Assembly (NCBI GenBank): GCA_002812745.2
Contig: NCSJ02000040.1
Location: 62,001-126,000 of the forward strand
Reading direction: 5' to 3'
Source: Scytalidium lignicola
Lineage: Eukaryota > Ascomycota > Leotiomycetes
Length of the DNA stretch: 64,000 nt
Shown: in pieces, positions 1 through 8,268 of the stretch
How the letters are laid out: every line of letters starts with the position of its first letter
Numbering within the stretch: position 1 is the stretch's first letter
The notes under the pieces: model-generated
Told to the model about the DNA's origin: nothing
What the model saw: only the letters and a program-made list of their open reading frames with translations
Database searches by the model: none
Made by a program: the position numbers and the translations under genes

Positions 1-1015
1 TCTATCTATGGGTACTTGTATGAGAGCAGCATCTGCTCTTGGTTTACCAGAGAAAGGGATCCGGAATTTAACAACCGAAATAAATAATTGGACCAGGGCC
101 GAAGAACAGTATAGCTTATGGTGGGGATGTGTGATACTTGATAGGTCAGTAGCCTAAACTGAGTAGGTTTCACTCTTATCAATTTTTGTTTAAGAAACCG
201 TGAGTAACAGTTGAGAGAATATCATTGACTTAAAATAAACACAGATTAATTAGACTTGAAGGTCTCGCCAAGGGACTACACCTCCCGGCTCAATATCAAA
301 CTCCTATTGATGAGCTGCCTCTAGAAAGTCGTCAGTGGGATGTATTAGAAGGATCGGTTCCCTCATACCGCCGTGCCTCTCTAGCTGAGGGTCCGTCTAA
401 ACAGGTCAAGGGTTTCGGAAGGGCAGCTCAATGCTGCCACTTACTTGGAAAAGTTCTCGACTTAGTATCAACTCCTGCAGGAATTATTTCAGATCAAATT
501 CAGGACATATCGAAACTTGATTCAACCCTTCAATCATTCTTATGTATTGTTTTAGAACTATCTGCAGATCCCTGGGACAGCTACTGTACCGCCATAGGTG
601 CAATACTTTGGTAGGTCTCTAAAACTATTTGAGAAACGACTCTAATCACTAGACAAATTTATTCAGTGCACTTTTTAGACTCCATTCTTGGACTGTAGAC
701 CAAGCAACCTCATCTTCGCCTAAGTCTATTCTTGCGCTGGAAGCTATGTCTAAAGTTGTCCTAGAAATGGGACGCACTTTCACAGAAAAGAAGGACAACT
801 TTAGCCTCGAAGGAGTGCCTCCAGTCTCATTGCATATGTTCTTTCAAGCTGCACAAGTTTATATTTGTGTTAATAAGAAAGATAATACAGAGGATCAAGA
901 GCAGTGGTTAGAAGATATTGAAGTGTTTAGGTTGTGCTTGTGGTGTGGTAGTAAGAGGTGGAGGAGCTCTAGTAAGTCGAACTTAGGATCGAACGGAAGA
1001 TTGGCTATCAAGTAG
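1..1015 (+). CDS. Fungal-specific transcription factor, 3' part (5' end outside window)
   Basis: The C-terminal part of a Zn2Cys6-class transcription factor; the DNA-binding domain would lie left of the window. Three exons join in frame: 2-144, 254-610 and 667-1015, with introns of 109 and 56 bp (the second has a CTAAT branch-like signal). Exon 1 carries the fungal-trans middle-homology hallmark, the stretch EEQYSLWWGCVILDR, close to the family's usual LWWxxxxLDR. Exon 2 starts RLEGLAKGLHLPAQ, where the family has its conserved Leu/Pro segment, and exon 3 is an amphipathic C-terminus ending at TAG 1013-1015. There is no internal stop once introns are removed. Using the more obvious AG at 677-678 for intron 2 would create a stop; the AG at 665-666 keeps the frame open. 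The family is known; target genes cannot be told. It stands close to the dioxygenase gene, but repeats lie between. Confidence 0.7.
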
Positions 1016-1149
1016 CTAACTGGAAGACTTCTAGACGAGTGTCTAAATATTATTGACTCAGCTTTGGTAGATGTATCTTTAAAGGAATATTCAGAGTTGT
1101 AGTAAATGAGCATCTGTATTGCTGCTATTTAATGAATTATTAGTAGACT

Positions 1150-1342
1150 GTCGGTTCACCTGTAGCATGTAGTACGGTACGCAATAATACGTAATATACT
1201 CGTTATGCTATTCCATGGTTGTTGTACGATTAGGGAGTAGGAGAGCAAAGCTGTAAGAGCTTTGCTTGCTCCCACTACCTAATCGGGACTAGCTTACAGG
1301 AGCACGTGAATATCACGTGTACGTAACCATTATTCTACCAAC
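1150..1342 (+). repeat. MITE of the GTCGGTTCACC family, copy 1
   Basis: A 193-bp unit beginning GTCGGTTCACCTGTAGCATG and ending ATTCTACCAAC. It is about 90% identical, inverted, to 4808-5002. Only the outermost bases are inverted (GTCGG/CCAAC). The middle holds a potential hairpin of AGAGC(T)AAAGCT type around 1240-1275 and a CACGTGAATATCACGTG palindrome-like tract near 1303-1320. No coding potential. No clear target duplication flanks this copy (only ACT on both sides). Confidence 0.75.
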
Positions 1343-2414
1343 ACTTTAACGGTAAATAGTTATTTGAACCGAATCAAGCTAAATGGTAATCAACGGCTGA
1401 AAGTCGTTAGCTTATATCATACAATATAGTTCAGGGCCATACAGTACAGGAGAGCTAGCGGCTGGAGGTCAATGGAGACTGTACAGAATACATATTGCAG
1501 ACCACTTGAATTGAGTAACAATTAAATGCTTTACGGACCGTATATCATGTGTAATAAAAGGGTCTAAAACACGTCACCTACGAGTGGAATGAACAGCAAG
1601 CTTGCTTGTACAGTTAACCAAAGGTTATTAACCTTATAAAAAAGGCCTTGATAGTTATATACTAATAGTATATGGAATATTCAAAGTATTCAAAGACTTA
1701 TAAAGGGTCAGCCTCCATAGTAATGCCCCTTAGAAGGTAGCTGAATGTCATCAGCTAATGGAAGTTTGAACTCGTAATGAAAACATTACAAGGGAGTTAT
1801 ACTTTGATAGAAGACTAGTTTACGATCAGAAAACTCTACGGATTTGAGCGTTTTGACTTGAATTAAAAGGCTCAAAGATTATGTAAAATCATGTGGCTTT
1901 CACTACTTGCTTCAATATTAAGGTAAATCCACTTTTAATTTACCTTCACAGTACATCTTTCAGGAGACTTGTTAGGCAATCCTAATAGAACAGAAAGTGA
2001 AATACGAAACTCATCATTACTTTGTCTTAAACAATATCAATACTTAGATCTCTTGCTAGACCATAACTCTATTAGTAACATCTAGGAATTAATTCAGCAA
2101 CTTCAACGTCGAAGCCGATTGAAGTTGCAGGCTACAGCATCTGCTTACCTTAAACTTACTACGAGATCTACTTAACCATGCCACTCTAACCTAATCGCTA
2201 GCATGTGTAGCGTTCCTTTCCGGGATTAAGGTATAATGCAACGTCAGCAAGAGTGCCTCTTGACTATCATGAACTATTGGTATCGAAAATTTTTTTCCTG
2301 GCCATCACTGTTGTGGCCCTACTTTAGTATTTACAAGAACAAAACCAACGCTATGTTATTCAGAGCAAATCATCAAAGAATTATCCAACCCAGCCACCGT
2401 TATGAGACTTAAAA
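1343..2414. other. Intergenic, no gene seen; carries a dispersed repeat
   Basis: AT-rich DNA between MITE copy 1 and the 3' end of the dioxygenase gene. Positions 1823-1854 match the dispersed repeat also found at 52764-52817 and 8214-8268 (core GAAAACTCTACGGATTTGAG). A weaker resemblance to 52880-52985 continues to about 1975. I see no protein-coding exon. Confidence 0.5.
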
Positions 2415-3462
2415 TCAGAACTTATTCTGGTTTGCGTTCGCCATCAACATTGTAGAATCTGGCTTATATTTCTTTGAGAGAAGACGAACGTCGTACTCAA
2501 CGTCGAGAACGGCGCCCTTAGGGTCGTTCTGAATAGGCTTGAAATTCAAGAGCAGATCGTCCTTGACCGCAGACACAGTGTCTGTCTCCAGGTACGGGTC
2601 GTCACTCGGGTACAGCTGGGCCGTGACGCCGATGTAATCAGGATGAGTAACCATCATGTGAATGTGAGCGGGGCGGTAAGGGTGTCGGCCCATGATCTTG
2701 AGCAGGTCACTCGAGGGGCCGGAGGTGTCAATAGCATATTCAGTTGGCTTCAGGCAGTAGAACCAGAACTTGCCGTTCTCATCGGTACGGAACTTGCCCC
2801 GAAGGTTGTGACGGGTCTGGTTCTCGGGGTCAAAGACATCGTACTTGCCGTTAGTGCTGGCCTGCCACATGTCGAAGACGGCACCGGCGATACCCTTGCC
2901 GGTCTCAGCATCCTTGATGACACCATGGAAAAACGTGAACTGCCCATCCTTTGGCATGTCTTGGACTACACTACTGCCAAGATCGCGGAATGGTGTTTCG
3001 GGGGACCAGAAAGGTCCAAGAATAGCTGAGGATGTAGGAGCAAGGCCCTCGCCAGTGGTGACCTTGTGATTGATCTCGTCGACGAGACTAGACAGAAATT
3101 GTTAGCCATTTAACGGGAATCTTCTTGATTGGAATGATAGAAATGGGCGGTAACAATGACACAGGTGGTACTCACGATTCGACACCCAAGATATCGCACA
3201 CTCTCCATGCTTCATTCCGGTTCTTCTGGTAAGCTTGGCCGATAGCATTGACGTAGTTAACACCAATGATCCATTCGTCTTGCGTGAGCTCGACTTCTCG
3301 GCAAAAGTCGTGCAGATGCTTGATTAAGGAGCTGAGGATTTCTCGGTGTCTAGGTTTTGTCTCAGGGCTCATCAGGTCAATGACATGCTGTGTGAAGTCG
3401 GGGTCGTATTTGCTGTTATTGTCTGCGGCCCCATTGGTGCCGTTGGTGCCTTGAGTAGCCAT
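2415..3462 (-). CDS. Intradiol ring-cleavage dioxygenase (hydroxyquinol/catechol 1,2-dioxygenase)
   Basis: Cytosolic Fe(III) enzyme that opens catechol or hydroxyquinol between the two hydroxyls, giving a cis,cis-muconate or maleylacetate-type product in aromatic breakdown. Two exons, 3462-3176 and 3087-2415, with an 87-bp intron (GTGAGT..TAG), give 319 aa. Residues about 20-135 form the helical N-terminal dimerisation domain; residues 150 onward are the beta-sandwich catalytic domain. Expected iron ligands are Tyr178 (NGKYD), Tyr213, His237 and His239 (PYRPAHIH), with the 24-residue Tyr-to-His spacing known for hydroxyquinol dioxygenases. The ATG at 3462 has a good context (ACCATGGCT). Complete and undisturbed although repeats lie on both sides. 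The family assignment is firm. Preference for hydroxyquinol over catechol is inferred from overall resemblance only. Confidence 0.9.
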
Positions 3463-3837
3463 GGTGATAATGACGTTATTTTTCTACAGTATAGCGTGGG
3501 AATGAAGAAATGAAGAGGCCAGTTGTCTGGCTTCGCTTTGAGAGAAAGGTGTGGACAAAGAGTGATGGATGTCTTGCTTCAACTACCTACATCAGAAGCG
3601 AAGGGGAGGCGCCTATTTATTGATTTATGTCAAGCTTGAATTGTAGTCACCAGAACTAAGAGGCAGCGAATCGAATGTTCCTATTAACTCATCCGGAGCT
3701 GTTGGAAAAGGACATGGCCGTACCACGGCTGTGAACTCGGCAGCTGCTCTTGATGCTGGAACTGATGGGGTAAGCATAATTCCGACGCCTGCTGGAGGGG
3801 CATTTTAAATGCGGGGATGGCGACTGGAGTCGTTCCT
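3463..3837. promoter_or_regulatory. Upstream region of the dioxygenase gene
   Basis: Non-coding DNA 5' of the minus-strand dioxygenase gene. A TATA-like TCAATAAATAGG (minus strand) lies around 3615-3625, about 155 bp upstream of the ATG. Nothing else is recognised before the inverted-repeat structure that starts near 3838. Confidence 0.35.
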
Positions 3838-4250
3838 TACAATTCGGCTCGTGATACCACAGCACCACCCCTATTGATCTGCAGCACCCGCCCCTCTTGT
3901 TACACATGTGTTTGTCAGAATTTTAAGGCTCAGAAACATGAAACCAACATGAAATTTACTTTTAACAATCTCTTAACCTTAATATTTAGCTAATTACTAA
4001 CTAATCATTGATTATTATAATTATGAGAGTTGTTATAGTATTAAATATGTTTGTTGTATTGTTTTTAAATTTTACTTACAGTTGATGAGTTATTAATTTT
4101 GTTACTTGAAGTTATCAAATACTATAGTAGCAAATTCCATAGTAATTTCATGTTTCTAGGCCTTAGAATTCTGGCAAAAAACAAGAGGGAGTGGGTGCTG
4201 CAGATCAATAGTGGTGATGCTGTGTATCAGGAGCTTACAATTCCGTCTCG
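3838..4250. repeat. Long imperfect inverted repeat (fold-back or MITE-like)
   Basis: Arms at about 3838-3955 and 4141-4250 are reverse complements of each other over roughly 105 bp with gaps. The best shared core, CTATTGATCTGCAGCACCC, is at 3871-3889 on the plus strand and inverted near 4193-4211. A very AT-rich spacer of about 185 bp lies between. No ORF is credible. It could be a non-autonomous DNA element or the two ends of an older one. No target duplication was found. Confidence 0.55.
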
Positions 4251-4379
4251 GCAAAAGCTACCGCTCGGTAGAGGAGATCGGGGCACGGCTTCTGGGGATG
4301 CTCGAGTCCCTAAGAAGGAAGGCGGTCTGAAAAGGCAGATCCCAAGAAAAGACTAGTCCACTGTAAGACTAGGATCTTA

Positions 4380-4500
4380 AGAACTCTCAAACTCGTGACT
4401 CCTGTTCTAAAACAACATCACGTGTATGACGTGAGGCTTCACAGGTAGTTAGCTTTGCCATTATACGATTTGACCACTTCTCAGAGCAATATTCTATTAT
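4380..4500 (-). pseudogene. Tc1-like transposase, inner fragment (right of the MULE break)
   Basis: Minus-strand reading gives IIEYCSEKWSNRIM, the segment that follows the N-terminal helix-turn-helix in Tc1-like fungal transposases. It continues the frame of the fragment at 7614-7900, which stops at LLTDRKLDEIIE. The two pieces were separated by insertion of the 4501-7613 element, and the 8-bp TCTATTAT target copy lies at 4493-4500. The catalytic DDE domain is not visible to the left, so the host element was already truncated. Confidence 0.6.
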
Positions 4501-4546
4501 AGGCAAACCTAAATCTACTCCTGGTTTACCTAAATCCACATACGAG
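4501..4546 (+). repeat. Left TIR of the MULE-type element
   Basis: Starts AGGCAAACCTAAATCTACTC and ends CATACGAG. It contains an internal direct repeat of the motif ACCTAAATCYAC, about 21 bp apart. Inverted partner at 7568-7613. Confidence 0.85.
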
Positions 4547-4750
4547 AGCCGCTGCCGGCAACCACTCGTTAAACTTCCACCCATACAATTTGTTAGTAAT
4601 TTAGATATACATTTAGGTACAGGCACACCAAACTGAGACATGCAGGTAATTTAGGGCATGCAAAAGGACATTCTAATTATTATGAAAATAATTGTAGTTG
4701 TTATAATTGAAACTTTCTTAGCCACTTTTATCGCTTTATTTCAGCCTTCA

Positions 4751-5407
4751 ATGGCATCTCCATGCGGTCCTGCTCCTCCAGAAGATCTGTATCCTGATTT
4801 AGATACTGTTGGTAGAATAGTGGTTACGTACACGTGATATTCACGTGCTCCTGTAAGCTAGTCCCGATTAGGTAGTGGGAGCGAGCGAAGCTCCTACAGC
4901 TTCGCTCTCCCACCCCTAATCGTACAAGAACAACCATGGAATAGCACAACGAGTATATTACGTATAATTGCGTACCGTACTACATGCTACAGGTGAACCG
5001 ACAGATACTTTACAAACTTCAATTCAAGCATGGGCACGTGATAATGGTTATGCTTTTACCAAACGTGATAGTAAGCCTCAAAGAGTAGTTTATACTTGTG
5101 CTTGAGCTGGGAGATATTAATTTAAAGCAAGAAAAGCAAAGTCTATTCTTCTAAACAGCGCAAAGGAAGCTTTAAGAAGTGTGGTTGTAATATGAGAGTA
5201 GTTGTTATTCTGGAGAGTAATAGCTGGAGGCTCAAAGTTTTAAAACCTACTTATAATCACAACAGCAATTAAGTTATAGCTTACCCTTAGTATAGAGTAA
5301 TTATTTTAAGTACTGAGTAACGTGCTTATATTGTAGCTAATGTACGTGTTGGCATGAAAAACGCTTAAATCCTTGATTTTCTTTCTCTTTAGCAACTAGA
5401 TATTCTT
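4751..5407 (+). pseudogene. MULE transposase N-terminus (FAR1-type zinc-binding domain), interrupted
   Basis: Reading from the ATG at 4751, the protein begins MASPCGPAPPEDLYPDLDT. It is cut by a MITE at 4808-5002 and resumes as LQTSIQAWARDNGYAFTKRD at 5010 with no frame loss once the MITE and one 7-bp target copy are removed. After a frameshift near 5145 it continues with the FAR1/MULE pattern FKKCGCNMRVVV..W.LKVL.PTYNHN, including the spaced Cys and His residues, then RAYIVANVRVGMK. In-frame stops and the shift mark it as dead. A second MITE starts at 5408 and nothing of the DDE domain follows. Confidence 0.65.
4808..5002 (-). repeat. MITE of the GTCGGTTCACC family, copy 2, with 7-bp target duplication
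   Basis: A 195-bp unit, inverted relative to copy 1, flanked by AGATACT at 4801-4807 and 5003-5009. Excising it with one target copy restores the reading frame of the MULE transposase N-terminus. This shows that the 195-bp unit moves on its own. Internally it has the palindromic GCGAAGCTCCTACAGCTTCGC hairpin around 4888-4907. Confidence 0.85.
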
Positions 5408-5607
5408 GTTGGGAGTAATATATTGGTTATGTGCACGTGATCCTCACGTGCCATGTAGACTAGTCCTGATTAGGTAGTGAGAATGAGCGGAGGAGCTCTT
5501 ACAGCTTTGCACTACTCCCACCCCCTTTTCGAACAACAACTATGGATTAGCACAACAGTATATTACGTATAATTGCATACCGTACTACGTGTTACAGGTG
5601 AACCGAC
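5408..5607 (-). repeat. MITE of the GTCGGTTCACC family, copy 3
   Basis: Same family and orientation as 4808-5002: starts GTTGGGAGTAATAT and ends GGTGAACCGAC at 5607. More diverged than copies 1 and 2. No target duplication recognised. It interrupts the MULE transposase frame after residue motif LDIL. The DNA to its right is not MULE. Confidence 0.7.
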
Positions 5608-5648
5608 ACTGATCAGTTTGTACATACAGATCAGGAGATTATCGTTCA

Positions 5649-5896
5649 ATCGGTTGGACGCCAGGCGGTCCACTTTTGAAGCTGAATCTCGGGAGATTGC
5701 AACTTCTGTTCGGTTGGACGTCAGGTGGTCTACTTACAGAGCTGAAATCCACCCAGTCGAAGGGGGAAACAGCTATTTATCAACTTACAGCTCGATCGGT
5801 TGGACGTCCGGCGGTCCACTTTCGTAGCTGTTGTTGCTGAACTTGTTTTTGCCAAAAACAACACGTTCGGTTGGACGTTAGGCGGTCCACTTACGG
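5649..5896 (+). repeat. Four interspersed direct repeats, GGTTGGACG..GGCGGTCCACTT
   Basis: A 25-bp motif close to CGGTTGGACGYCAGGCGGTC followed by CACTT occurs four times, near 5650, 5710, 5797 and 5870, spaced about 60-87 bp apart. Two of the spacers also share a GAAGCTGAATC-like tail. No protein motif is evident. The array sits between MITE copy 3 and the gag fragment, so it could be the untranslated leader of that retroelement. Confidence 0.55.
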
Positions 5897-6108
5897 AATT
5901 GCGTGGTCAGCCAATTGACTAATTCTATTCGAAAAACCACTCTTTTACCTCTTATTCTCATCAATTTCAATTCAGAAACCATTATCCTCTTTACTACTTT
6001 CATTCTGGACTGAAAACCATACGTCAAACTATTAAACGACAATCCTTTACTCTACTCTTGTAAAGTAACGCTGTACCATAACGCAAAAAGCTTAAGAACA
6101 ACGGGAAC

Positions 6109-6500
6109 ATGGGAGATAACATTACAAAAGCGGAGTGGGAAATACGAGTCAAGAAATGGACATGGGGAATATAAGTTGCAGATACCCAGAAGAAAGATTG
6201 GCTTGAATTCCTAATAACTAAAGTTTACGAGTACCGATGCGACCGGATGAGCGACTCCAACCTCTGGGATTTATACTAAGCCGATTTCAAGGACTTCACA
6301 GTTGATATCTTTAAAGCAATCCCATGGAAGGAGTTACAGGATTTACGCAATTGCCTTCGTTGTGGTGGTGTACGAGTATCACGTAATAAAAAGAACATAT
6401 CGATTCCTGACACTCTTGTAGAGGTGCTGAAAGAGGAAGAATAACCTCCATGGAACGAAGAAGACCTCCAGGATGCTTTCCAAGACCTCAAAAAGGGACT
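6109..6500 (+). pseudogene. LTR-retrotransposon gag N-terminal fragment
   Basis: From the ATG at 6109 (MGDNITKAEW..) the frame reads SNLWDLY-stop-ADFKDFTVDIFKAIPWKELQDLRNCLRCGGVRVSRNKKNISIPDTLVEVLKEEE. This matches, position by position, the gag at 12604-14159 (DLWEAFKDDFRGFTEDTFDKV..). Three in-frame stops and the absence of any downstream pol show that only an old fragment is left. It lies inside the MULE, between two MITE segments. Confidence 0.55.
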
Positions 6501-6587
6501 TATCACTTCTGTATTTATCAAACTCCCTACAGCAGGAGGCCTGTAGCCAGGAAGCCTACAGGGGAAGGCCTACAGCTGGAGGTTGTA

Positions 6588-6683
6588 CAGCTCCCACCCC
6601 CTTTTCGAACAACAACCATGGAATAGCACAACAGTATATTACATATAATTGCGTACCGTACTACGTGCTACAGATGAACCGAC
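6588..6683 (-). repeat. MITE terminal fragment, copy 4
   Basis: About 96 bp nearly identical to the last half of copy 3 (CTCCCACCCCCTTTTCGAAC to the terminal GAACCGAC). The other half of the MITE is missing. Together with copy 3 it brackets the repeats and the gag fragment at 5608-6587. Confidence 0.7.
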
Positions 6684-6897
6684 AATAATTATACTCTTCA
6701 AAAGATTTTAGTTGAACAAACTNAAAATTCTTAGAGTTAGAGTTATAATATTTCCTGAAGGATGTGATTATACAATTCAGAAGTTTATAAGCCTTCCTTA
6801 TTACCATATCATATAGAAACGTCAGTAAGCTGGGGGGATGATTCTTCTAGAAGATATACATGTTCATTAGTATTATAATAGGCAAACTGAAAGTACT

Positions 6898-7347
6898 TTG
6901 GTTAATCACAACATTCAAGGATCTGTGTTAAACCCACAGGTTGTACAAGGTAAAGGAAGGCCAAGAGAAGCTCTTGGTAGGAGTACAAATTCAGCATCTA
7001 GTACTGAACGTTTACCATCAGCTTTTAAACTCCCAACTAGTTTAGCTCCTCCAATTATGGAGACTCTAGCCTCAAGAACACGTTTTGCAACCTTGGAAAC
7101 AGTTGTTCAACTACCCGTTCAACCACTTGTTCAAGCACTTGTTCAACAGAAAAACATATCAAATCGACAGCAATATACTACTAGGTTTGGCTGTACAGCT
7201 ACTAGAATTGGCCTTCAGAGAATCAACAATATTGGGGATACTTATGAGCCTAGGACAGCACGAGAACAAGGTTATCAGCTTGGAATTTCATCAATATATG
7301 AAACAGATTCTGTGGAGGAAACAGCAACGTTAGTTAACCTAAAGTAA
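6898..7347 (+). pseudogene. MULE transposase C-terminal tail
   Basis: Reads LNPQVVQGKGRPREALGR and then a Ser/Thr-rich low-complexity tail. The motif 'NPxVVxGKGRPxG' followed by Ser/Thr is common at the C-terminus of fungal MULE transposases, after the zinc finger. A short tandem of CTTGTTCAA/CCCGTTCAA units lies at 7107-7147. The start of this reading frame is arbitrary; the catalytic core is gone. It stays within the 4501-7613 TIRs. Confidence 0.45.
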
Positions 7348-7567
7348 TAAAAGTGTAGAGGTGGAGGTAGAGGTGGAGGAATCACAAAAAACACAAGATT
7401 GTATTGAAGTTATGGTATAGTTAGAATGCGCAAATTTAGCTAGAGAAAGTAGTGTTGGTGGATTATATTGGTTAAATAAATTTCATTGTTCAGTCTCTTC
7501 GCATAGTACAAAATTGTATGGGAAGGCGAGGTGGTAGAGTGCCTAGGGTGTGCCCGGTATCGGCAAT

Positions 7568-7613
7568 CTCGTATGTGGATTTAGGTAAACCAGGAGTGGA
7601 TTTAGGTTTGCCC
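7568..7613 (-). repeat. Right TIR of the MULE-type element
   Basis: Reverse complement of 4501-4546 with three or fewer differences. The TCTATTAT target copy follows at 7614-7621. A related single terminus is seen at 58431-58464. Confidence 0.85.
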
Positions 7614-7867
7614 TCTATTATTTCATCAAGTTTCCTATCGGTCAAAAGCTTTGCTGGTCCAGATTGTCCTTGTCGTACACGCTCAGGAGCATCATAATTT
7701 AAAATTCGACGAATAGTAGTATATCCAGGCCCATAACGTTCCGCTACCTTGTTGATAGGCACTCTACCAAAAGCATGTAACTCTCTTATTGCTTCCTTAT
7801 GCTTTGTAGGTATTTCACAGCCTGTTTCGTGGTTCCAATCGTGTATTGGAGGGGTAATTGGTGCCAT
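7614..7867 (-). pseudogene. Tc1-like transposase N-terminal fragment
   Basis: On the minus strand, from an ATG at about 7867 (MAPITPPIHDW), this reads an N-terminal helix-turn-helix region: KHKEAIRELHAFGR, then VAERYGPGYTTIRRIL, then YDAPERVRQGQSG..LLTDRKLDEIIE. This is the layout of fungal Tc1-like transposase N-termini. The frame is cut at the 8-bp target site of the MULE insertion and continues at 4500-4380. The catalytic DDE part is absent from the window. Confidence 0.6.
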
Positions 7868-8120
7868 AAAAGCGGTTGCGAAAAAAGGCCTGTATTTCAC
7901 AGACCTACGGGAGAGGGTTCGTAACTTCCAGTCAGGATCAATCTACAGTGCATTTGAGGAGGGGATACAGTTTTGGATCGAGATTTGATCTGTTTATTAC
8001 TTCTTCAGAAACCAAAGATTTGCTCAAGATCAACCAAGAATTAAGGTTTAAAGATGGCAAGAAGAATAAGATGTATCGAGTATGAAATAGCATTGATGAG
8101 TTCTTTGATGGAAGACAAGT

Positions 8121-8148
8121 GTCGGTTCACCTGTAGCACGTAGTACAG
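8121..8148 (+). repeat. MITE terminus, copy 5 (about 28 bp only)
   Basis: GTCGGTTCACCTGTAGCACG followed by TAGTACAG, an outer end of the same family, cut short by unrelated DNA. Confidence 0.6.
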
Positions 8149-8213
8149 TCTAATTCGAGTGCACTTGGAAGGGCAAGAGATACACTAAAATGGCCGAACG
8201 CCGTACATAGCTC

Positions 8214-8268
8214 CAAACGCTCAAATCCGTAGAGTTTTCTGAATTGCATGCTAATTTCCTATTCGGGA
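8214..8268 (-). repeat. Dispersed repeat, copy also at 52764-52817 and 1823-1854
   Basis: About 54 bp: on the minus strand AATAGGAAATTAGCATGC, then GAAAACTCTACGGATTTGAG. It is nearly identical to 52764-52817, while 1823-1854 shares only the second half. It lies in the far promoter region of sconB. Function unknown; probably the end of a dispersed transposon. Confidence 0.6.

Larger units (their letters stand above)
4501..7613 (+). mobile_element. MULE-type DNA transposon with 46-bp TIRs, broken by later insertions
   Basis: A 3113-bp element bounded by near-perfect 46-bp inverted repeats (4501-4546 and 7568-7613) and flanked by an identical 8-bp target duplication TCTATTAT (4493-4500 and 7614-7621). 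Inside, on the plus strand, are an N-terminal FAR1/MULE DNA-binding region (4751-5407) and a MULE-like C-terminal tail (6898-7347). The central catalytic domain is missing, and 5408-6683 is occupied by MITE sequence and a retrotransposon gag fragment. It sits inside a Tc1-like transposase gene read on the minus strand. TIRs and duplication are seen directly. Assignment to the MULE superfamily rests on the N-terminal region; an 8-bp duplication is slightly short for MULEs (often 9-11 bp). Confidence 0.75.

Noticed and set aside
2643..3069. Plus-strand open frames across the dioxygenase gene
   Set aside because: Antisense shadows of the conserved minus-strand coding sequence; no domain similarity.
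1150..5002. A 3.85 kb transposon with about 195-bp TIRs carrying the dioxygenase gene as cargo
   Set aside because: The two inverted 193-195 bp blocks look like TIRs. But the right one has its own 7-bp target duplication (AGATACT) and its removal restores the MULE reading frame, so it is an independent MITE insertion. The MULE boundary at 4501 also lies inside the supposed element.
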